64,000 nt of DNA from NCBI RefSeq assembly GCF_039541815.1, contig NZ_BAABGY010000001.1, positions 500,686 through 564,685 of the forward strand, given 5' to 3'. Under the pieces are notes generated by a model. That model saw only the letters and a list, made by a program, of their open reading frames with translations, did no database searches and was not told where the DNA came from. Shown piece after piece: positions 59,747-64,000 of the stretch. The stretch comes from Flavisolibacter amylovorans (GTDB lineage: Bacteria; Bacteroidota; Bacteroidia; Chitinophagales; Chitinophagaceae). A program made the translations under genes and the position numbers. Within the stretch, counting starts at the first letter, position 1. Every line of letters starts with the position of its first letter.

Positions 59747-60415
59747 TTACCCCGTTATCACCCCATTCTTCAACGCCAGCATCGCCAGACCCACCCGGCT
59801 CCGAACATCCAGCTTAAAGAACAACTGGTCGCGCAGCACGTCCACCGCCCGCGGCGTGAGGTGCATCTCCTGCGCAATCTCCTTGTAGGTGAGGTCGGAG
59901 CAGGCAAGCGACAAGAAGCGGATCTCCTGGTCCGAGAGGGTGGCATTGGGCAGGCTTTTCTTGTCGCGCTGTTGGGTGCGGAACAGGTTCGCAATCTTAC
60001 CGGCTGCCGAAGTGGAGTAATAGTAGCCGGTGTCCATCACGGTATACAGCGCCGAGCGCAGCTCCGCCGGGTGCACGTCCTTTTTCAGGAACCCGCGCAC
60101 GCCCAGCTGGAGTAGTCGGATCAGGGCAAGCTCGGAATCATACATCGTCAGCATCAGCACCCGAACCTCCGGAAAATCTGCCTGCAGGCGCTCCGCCACC
60201 TCGTAGCCGTTCAGGTGGGGCATGTTGAGGTCCAGCAACAGGATGTCCGGCACCTTTCCTGCCTTCAGTCGGTCCAAAAGCTCACGGCCGTCGTTGGATT
60301 CGTGGAGCACTTCGCAATGCTCAAACCCGTTGATCAGCCGGGCCAGGGCGTTGCGTACCAAGGTGTGGTCGTCCGCCAGGGCGATCTGGTAAGTTTGTTT
60401 CGGTATCATGGTCAT
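59747..60415 (-). CDS. response regulator, NarL/LuxR type (second pair)
   Basis: The receiver has Asp15/Asp16, phospho-acceptor Asp62 in ILLLDLNMP, Thr/Tyr switch residues in MLTMYDS and Lys in GFLKKDV. The LuxR-type helix-turn-helix is LSDQEIRFLSLACSDLTYKE ... LTPRAVDVLRDQLFFKL. Start at 60415 (MTMIPKQ) or 60409. The first 95 bases overlap the end of the kinase gene in another frame. Its last 34 bases are copied at 58788-58821. Confidence 0.93.
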   Translation of the reverse strand: MTMIPKQTYQIALADDHTLVRNALARLINGFEHCEVLHESNDGRELLDRLKAGKVPDILLLDLNMPHLNGYEVAERLQADFPEVRVLMLTMYDSELALIRLLQLGVRGFLKKDVHPAELRSALYTVMDTGYYYSTSAAGKIANLFRTQQRDKKSLPNATLSDQEIRFLSLACSDLTYKEIAQEMHLTPRAVDVLRDQLFFKLDVRSRVGLAMLALKNGVITG

Positions 60416-61196
60416 TTATTGGGAGTTCGAAATAGAAGCGCGTGCCGGAACCTGGGGCGGACTCCACCAGGAAGGAGCCGCCAAACAGTTCCACGCGCGA
60501 CTTGATGGTGAGCAGCCCGGTCGACTTCCCGGCTTTCTCGCTGAGCGTTTCCGGGTCGAAGCCGATCCCGTCGTCGCGCATTTCCACCTTGATCCACTGG
60601 GAGCAGAAGACGATCTGCAGGCGCGCGCTGCTGGCGCGGGCGTGCTTCAGGATGTTGTTGAACGACTCCTGTATCGTCCGGAACACCAGCAGCTCGCCCT
60701 GGGCCGAAAGAAAGGCGGGCTCTCCCTCGACCACGAACTCGGTGCGAAGCCGGCTGCTGCGCTCTACGCGGAGGATCTCTTCGTTCAATGCATTGAACAG
60801 ACCTTGCTGGTGGATGATCTCGGCGTTGAGCCCTCGCGAGATGGCACTGAGGTCGCGGATGGCGTCGGAAATGTAGCCGAGGCTCCGCTCCACGAGGTCT
60901 TCCGGAGGGTTCGGCTCTGCGAGCTGGTGCAAGGTCAGCTTGGAGAGGGTCAGGGAAAGGTTGATGTTATCGTGGATCTCCTGGGCGATATTCTTGAAGG
61001 TCTGTTCCTGGCTTTCTACCTGGGTGAGCAGGAGGCTGTGCGTGTATTGCGCCTGCAGCGCGCCCAGGCTCGATTGGTACACTTCATGCCGCTTCTGGTT
61101 AATCAGCACCAGGCCCATCAGGATCCCGAGCAACGTGCTCATGACCAGGATCGTGGCAATAAGGAACAGCGCGATATAGTGTGGCGTTGTCTGCAT
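60321..61196 (-). CDS. sensor histidine kinase (second pair)
   Basis: One N-terminal membrane segment (residues about 8-31) is followed by the HisKA_3 block FKNIAQEIHDNINLSLTLSK with His75, the N-box TIQESFNNILKHARASS, the G1 box DDGIGFDP and G2 box KSTGLLTIKSRVELFGG. The catalytic part ends near FYFELPIND. The frame then runs 35 more codons inside the regulator gene, which gives a long overlap and an unstructured tail (DRPGGRPHLGTQRPGPADQ). A near-match box TACCTTTA lies upstream. Input domain: none. Confidence 0.92.
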   Translation of the reverse strand: MQTTPHYIALFLIATILVMSTLLGILMGLVLINQKRHEVYQSSLGALQAQYTHSLLLTQVESQEQTFKNIAQEIHDNINLSLTLSKLTLHQLAEPNPPEDLVERSLGYISDAIRDLSAISRGLNAEIIHQQGLFNALNEEILRVERSSRLRTEFVVEGEPAFLSAQGELLVFRTIQESFNNILKHARASSARLQIVFCSQWIKVEMRDDGIGFDPETLSEKAGKSTGLLTIKSRVELFGGSFLVESAPGSGTRFYFELPINDHDTETNLPDRPGGRPHLGTQRPGPADQRV

Positions 61197-61402
61197 GAGT
61201 AACTATTTTAAAGGTAGCGCCGTGAAAAAGTGCTGGCAATGGGAAAATCCTCATGGTTTTCCGGTTTTTTTCCTGTATAACGCGTGTGCGCCGCACCTGT
61301 TGAGACGGGATTTTTCAAAGAATGGTGGTATTCCCGTCATAATTCCGGAAAGTCACGCTTACGAAAGGGAAAAGGACCATACGGAAGCGCCTGTCGCCGC
61401 GC

Positions 61403-61410
61403 TACTTTTG
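61403..61410 (+). promoter_or_regulatory. -7 promoter box before the gene at 61504
   Basis: TACTTTTG, an exact TAnnTTTG match, 93 bases before the ATG. The rest of 61197-61503 has no gene. Confidence 0.45.
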
Positions 61411-61503
61411 AATTGGGCACCCGGTGGGGTGGAGGTATGCAGCCATACCAATCCGTACCTGCATGTCGACCGATACCGGGGTACCTGTCTATCCTCATAT
61501 GTT

Positions 61504-62562
61504 ATGAGCCTCCGCATCCTTGCCTTTATTCTGGCCCTGATGCCCGCCACCAGCCGCGCGCAGGGTTTGCAGACGATGCTCCTGCTGCCCGACTCGGTGC
61601 ACCTGGCGCGCAGCTCGGCTTCCGTACAAATACGACCCTACGTGGCCTCGGCCTACCTGCTCGACGCGGCGTTGAATTCGCTGAATTCGCTTAGCTCGCT
61701 CGTGAAGAAGGAGAACTACCGCAACCGCGTAACGGCGTTCAATAACCCGGCTTCCGCGGATATGGGGTTCTCGCTGGAGGCGGAGCTGCAGGCGTCGCTG
61801 CGCCCGATCCTGGAAAAAACGCGCAGCACCAATACCGACAAGTTCAGCGGCGTGCTATCGTCGATCATCAATGGAGGGCGCACGCCGGGCACCGCAGGGC
61901 CGGCCGGCGGTATCTTCCCGGCCATCATTTCCCTGGTGGGCGACCTGGCGGTACGGGAGAAGCGGGTAGAGCGGGCCGACGTCGACTCCTTCCTGCAGGT
62001 AATGGGCCGCTACTTTGCGCAGTACGAGAAGCTGCAGACCGCCAACAACCGCTTCGAGGAGCAGGTGGCGCGGCTCAACGGGCGCCTGCAGGAGCTGCAC
62101 TTCGACATCCGCGAATACACCATCGACCTCGTGACGCTGGTGCACCGCGGCCCGGCGCGGGCGGGGCTCAGGGGCAAGACGATCGAAGAACTGCTGCTGC
62201 TCTACCTCGACGTACCCGTGCTCGACAGCATCGGCGCCGCGGCCGGGCCCGCGCTCCCCGCATACCCTACCGATGGCGTGAAGGGTGCGAAGGACATCTC
62301 TTCCACCTTGCAGAAGCTGTTCGGTGAATACCAGAAGATCTACAAGGATAACTATACCGAGATCAGGGCCATTCTGTCGGGCGGGCGGTCTCTCGGGAAA
62401 AGCATCAACGCAACCCAGCTGGAGACGTCGCTGCGGGAGCTCGACGAGTTGTATCAGGAAAGCGGAAAGGCGGACGTCCTGAACCTGCGGGTGCAAACAT
62501 TGCAGGAGCGGCTGCGCGCGCTGGTGACGGCTGAGGGGGCTGCGCGGGCAGGCGGACGATAA
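61504..62562 (+). CDS. secreted helical protein of unknown function
   Basis: The signal peptide (MSLRILAFILALMPATSRA) is followed by 333 residues dominated by amphipathic helices: SAYLLDAALNSLNSLSSLVK, YFAQYEKLQTANNRFEEQVA, LNGRLQELHFDIREYTIDLV, LQKLFGEYQKIYKDNYTEIR, SLRELDELYQESGKADVLNL. Coiled-coil character is likely in the middle. I recognise no family. The start at 61504 gives the signal peptide; the frame is open upstream to 61195 without domain content. Confidence 0.75.
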   Translation: MSLRILAFILALMPATSRAQGLQTMLLLPDSVHLARSSASVQIRPYVASAYLLDAALNSLNSLSSLVKKENYRNRVTAFNNPASADMGFSLEAELQASLRPILEKTRSTNTDKFSGVLSSIINGGRTPGTAGPAGGIFPAIISLVGDLAVREKRVERADVDSFLQVMGRYFAQYEKLQTANNRFEEQVARLNGRLQELHFDIREYTIDLVTLVHRGPARAGLRGKTIEELLLLYLDVPVLDSIGAAAGPALPAYPTDGVKGAKDISSTLQKLFGEYQKIYKDNYTEIRAILSGGRSLGKSINATQLETSLRELDELYQESGKADVLNLRVQTLQERLRALVTAEGAARAGGR

Positions 62563-62597
62563 CCGCAAACCCATTGCCGGTGTTCCGTTACCGAAAT

Positions 62598-62630
62598 TTT
62601 GGTGGCGCTGCGCAACGCGTTGTATCTTTG
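62598..62630 (+). promoter_or_regulatory. promoter of the gene at 62703
   Basis: TTTG at 62598-62601, 21 bases, then TATCTTTG at 62623-62630. Both boxes match the Bacteroidota consensus. Confidence 0.7.
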
Positions 62631-62702
62631 GAAGGTACCGGCGCTGCGTTCCTGCGCTGCCGGACCCGGCTCCGGCCCGAAACATTTCATCCAACTGCAA
62701 CA

Positions 62703-62933
62703 ATGATCAACAGTTATCCTTTCCTGTTTACGCTCCGCGACGGCACCTCGGTAGAAGTCAATCCTGTACTTGACGGCCAAGTTTTCTTCTTCAACCTGAC
62801 AAAGCCTGAGCAAGAGGGCGAATCTTTCGTGTGGGCGCCTCCCGGCAGCCCCCAGAGCGCGAATAACTACGAGTCGTCCCTCAGTCCCAACGAGATGGAA
62901 GCGCTGCAGACCTTCCTGAAACAACAGCAATAG
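62703..62933 (+). CDS. small protein of unknown function
   Basis: The 76 residues (start MINSYPFLFTLRDGTSVEVN, end EMEALQTFLKQQQ) form a small beta-rich domain (EVNPVLDGQVFFFNLT) with a short C-terminal helix, without signal peptide or membrane segment. A well-formed promoter 72 bases upstream and a terminator behind it support a real gene. Family unknown. Confidence 0.7.
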   Translation: MINSYPFLFTLRDGTSVEVNPVLDGQVFFFNLTKPEQEGESFVWAPPGSPQSANNYESSLSPNEMEALQTFLKQQQ

Positions 62934-62967
62934 TGCTGCCCGCCGCTGGCGGAGTACCCTCAATAAC

Positions 62968-62987
62968 AGGAGCCACCGGCTCCTTTT
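62968..62987 (+). terminator. terminator after the small gene
   Basis: AGGAGCC-ACC-GGCTCCTTTT. Confidence 0.75.
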
Positions 62988-63320
62988 CGTGTTTGCGGCT
63001 TTGATAACGGGCAGCCCCTGCAACGAGAAGCTGCGCTCCGGCCAGGCGGCCGGCCACCGGTACCGATTTTCCTGCCGACCTTGTCTTGCGGCAATCCAGT
63101 AGCGGGTAGCCTTGCCGCCCGGTACCGCTATATATATAATGTACGCTTTGCGCCAGCCTGACCGCTTTTGTATCGACGCGCCTCCTGACAACATACCACG
63201 TATCCGGCTCTCCCTCCATGAAACTACGAGTGCCGTTTTCAAAAACACATGAGATTTAAACTTATATCGGCCGAAGGCACTCCGTTCCACGCCTTTTCGC
63301 GCCCTGTTCACAAATAAAGC
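62988..63320. other. spacer before the rRNA promoters, no gene seen
   Basis: Minus-strand frames here (for example 62881-63219) have no family likeness and run through the terminator, so I do not call them. The spacer leads to the first rRNA-type promoter. Confidence 0.5.
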
Positions 63321-63351
63321 TTGGCAGGGATACCCGACGTCCCTATCTTTG
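63321..63351 (+). promoter_or_regulatory. rRNA operon promoter P1
   Basis: TTG (63321-63323), 20 bases, TATCTTTG (63344-63351). The start region GCGTCCGCTT resembles those of P2-P4. Confidence 0.7.
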
Positions 63352-63462
63352 CGTCCGCTTTTTGAAGGTAGGGGCACAGGATACAGGCCAACAGGTTTAC
63401 AACAGGAGTGAAACGTCTCCTGGTTCCTTTCACAGATCTTTGAGAAAATACTTCAAAAAAGA

Positions 63463-63495
63463 TTTGGAAGGAGCGCTCTGGGAACCGTATCTTTG
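63463..63495 (+). promoter_or_regulatory. rRNA operon promoter P2
   Basis: TTTG (63463-63466), 21 bases, TATCTTTG (63488-63495), followed by CACTCCGCTTC and GTACGCTCTTTAAA. Confidence 0.78.
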
Positions 63496-63596
63496 CACTC
63501 CGCTTCGAACGAACGGTACGCTCTTTAAAAGGATGGGAATCAAACAGTTAGAAAGAAGTTAAGACGAAAAAAATCTTACTGAATTTCGAAAAAATG

Positions 63597-63628
63597 TTTG
63601 GCTGGTTTCAAAAAGCCTCCTATCTTTG
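63597..63628 (+). promoter_or_regulatory. rRNA operon promoter P3
   Basis: TTTG (63597-63600), 20 bases, TATCTTTG (63621-63628), followed by CACTCCGCTTC and AACGCTCTTTAAG; same layout as P2, about 133 bases later. Confidence 0.8.
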
Positions 63629-63728
63629 CACTCCGCTTCTGAAAAAAGCAACGCTCTTTAAGTCACTGAAAGTCAACCACTACGCTGCTAACGACAGCAA
63701 AACAAATTCGAGAAAATCGAAAAATAAA

Positions 63729-63760
63729 TTTGGTGGTTCGGTTTGACTCTCTTTACTTTG
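63729..63760 (+). promoter_or_regulatory. rRNA operon promoter P4
   Basis: TTTG (63729-63732), 20 bases, TTACTTTG (63753-63760), followed by CACTCCCGTT and CAGCTCTTTA; about 132 bases after P3. Confidence 0.72.
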
Positions 63761-64000
63761 CACTCCCGTTGCAAAACGGTACAGCAAAATAACAACAGCT
63801 CTTTACGATCACGAGGTGAGGCGCACGATAAAAAGTGTGGCCATGGGTTTCGCCGCCCGACACTTACGAAATGACCTTTGAACGATAGGTTCGCTGGTTT
63901 AAGTTCTTTGAAAGAATGGGAAGCAATAGTAAAATTTAGTAGTTATCTACTAGTTTACAGGTAAAGGATGAATTGAGTATGCGATATTAAAATCGACAAA
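63761..64000 (+). other. leader of a ribosomal RNA operon (16S gene beyond the window)
   Basis: The region after P4 has no coding frame and shows leader-like features such as GGTTTAAGTTCTTTGAAAGA near 63895-63915. The 16S gene itself is not inside the window, so the identity is inferred from the four stacked promoters. Confidence 0.65.

Noticed and set aside
62881..63219. Minus-strand frame of 112 codons after the small gene
   Set aside because: Runs through the terminator and overlaps the small gene; no domain.

Overview
The window looks like a chromosomal segment of a high-GC member of the Bacteroidota, most likely Chitinophagaceae or a near relative. Evidence: type IX secretion and gliding genes (PorT-like end, a 2400-residue SprA, a PorE-like OmpA protein, cargo with type A and type B C-terminal sorting domains), a SusC/SusD/DUF1735 uptake operon, RagB-type lipoproteins, and promoter boxes of the Bacteroidota form TAnnTTTG instead of TATAAT. 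No tRNA, CRISPR array or phage was seen. The window ends in the promoter and leader region of what is almost certainly a ribosomal RNA operon whose 16S gene lies just outside.

Layout. 1-9 kb: end of porT, then a mostly minus-strand run of small housekeeping or accessory genes (GAF, GNAT, rhomboid, M23 and S41 peptidases, VOC, NmrA, DUF2809). 9.1-9.9 kb: a REP-associated tyrosine transposase (RAYT) between two inverted REP copies. 10-12 kb: fabH and a four-helix-bundle (23S-IVP family) gene enclosed by nearly perfect 43/44-bp inverted repeats. 12-20 kb: ruvA and sprA. 20-30 kb: SDR oxidoreductase, two T9SS cargo proteins, alpha/beta hydrolase, DUF4105, DUF6370, VOC/GNAT and a glycosylase-like gene. 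30-38 kb: guaB, dprA, PorE-like protein, queE, folD. 37.7-46.4 kb: two outer-membrane proteins and the SusC/SusD/DUF1735 operon. 46.5-54.3 kb: DUF3467, radC, prs, rplY, pth, FAH-family protein, fused E1 alpha/beta dehydrogenase. 55-61.2 kb: two histidine kinase/LuxR-type regulator pairs flanking an AT-rich stretch with three polytopic membrane proteins. 61.5-64 kb: two unknown genes and four tandem rRNA-type promoters.

Functional links: SprA, PorT and the PorE-like protein belong to the T9SS that should export the two cargo proteins at 21.9-26 kb. prs, guaB and folD serve nucleotide and one-carbon metabolism; ruvA, radC and dprA serve DNA recombination or uptake; rplY and pth serve translation.

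The most unusual content is non-coding. At least five families of degenerate short-period intergenic repeats (periods of about 7 to 10 bases) recur, several arranged as inverted arms around short spacers and one around a gene. Many genes also carry an exact TAnnTTTG box only 3-7 bases before the ATG, pointing to leaderless mRNAs. The AT-rich membrane-protein cluster contains a duplicated scrap of the neighbouring response-regulator gene, a sign of recent rearrangement.
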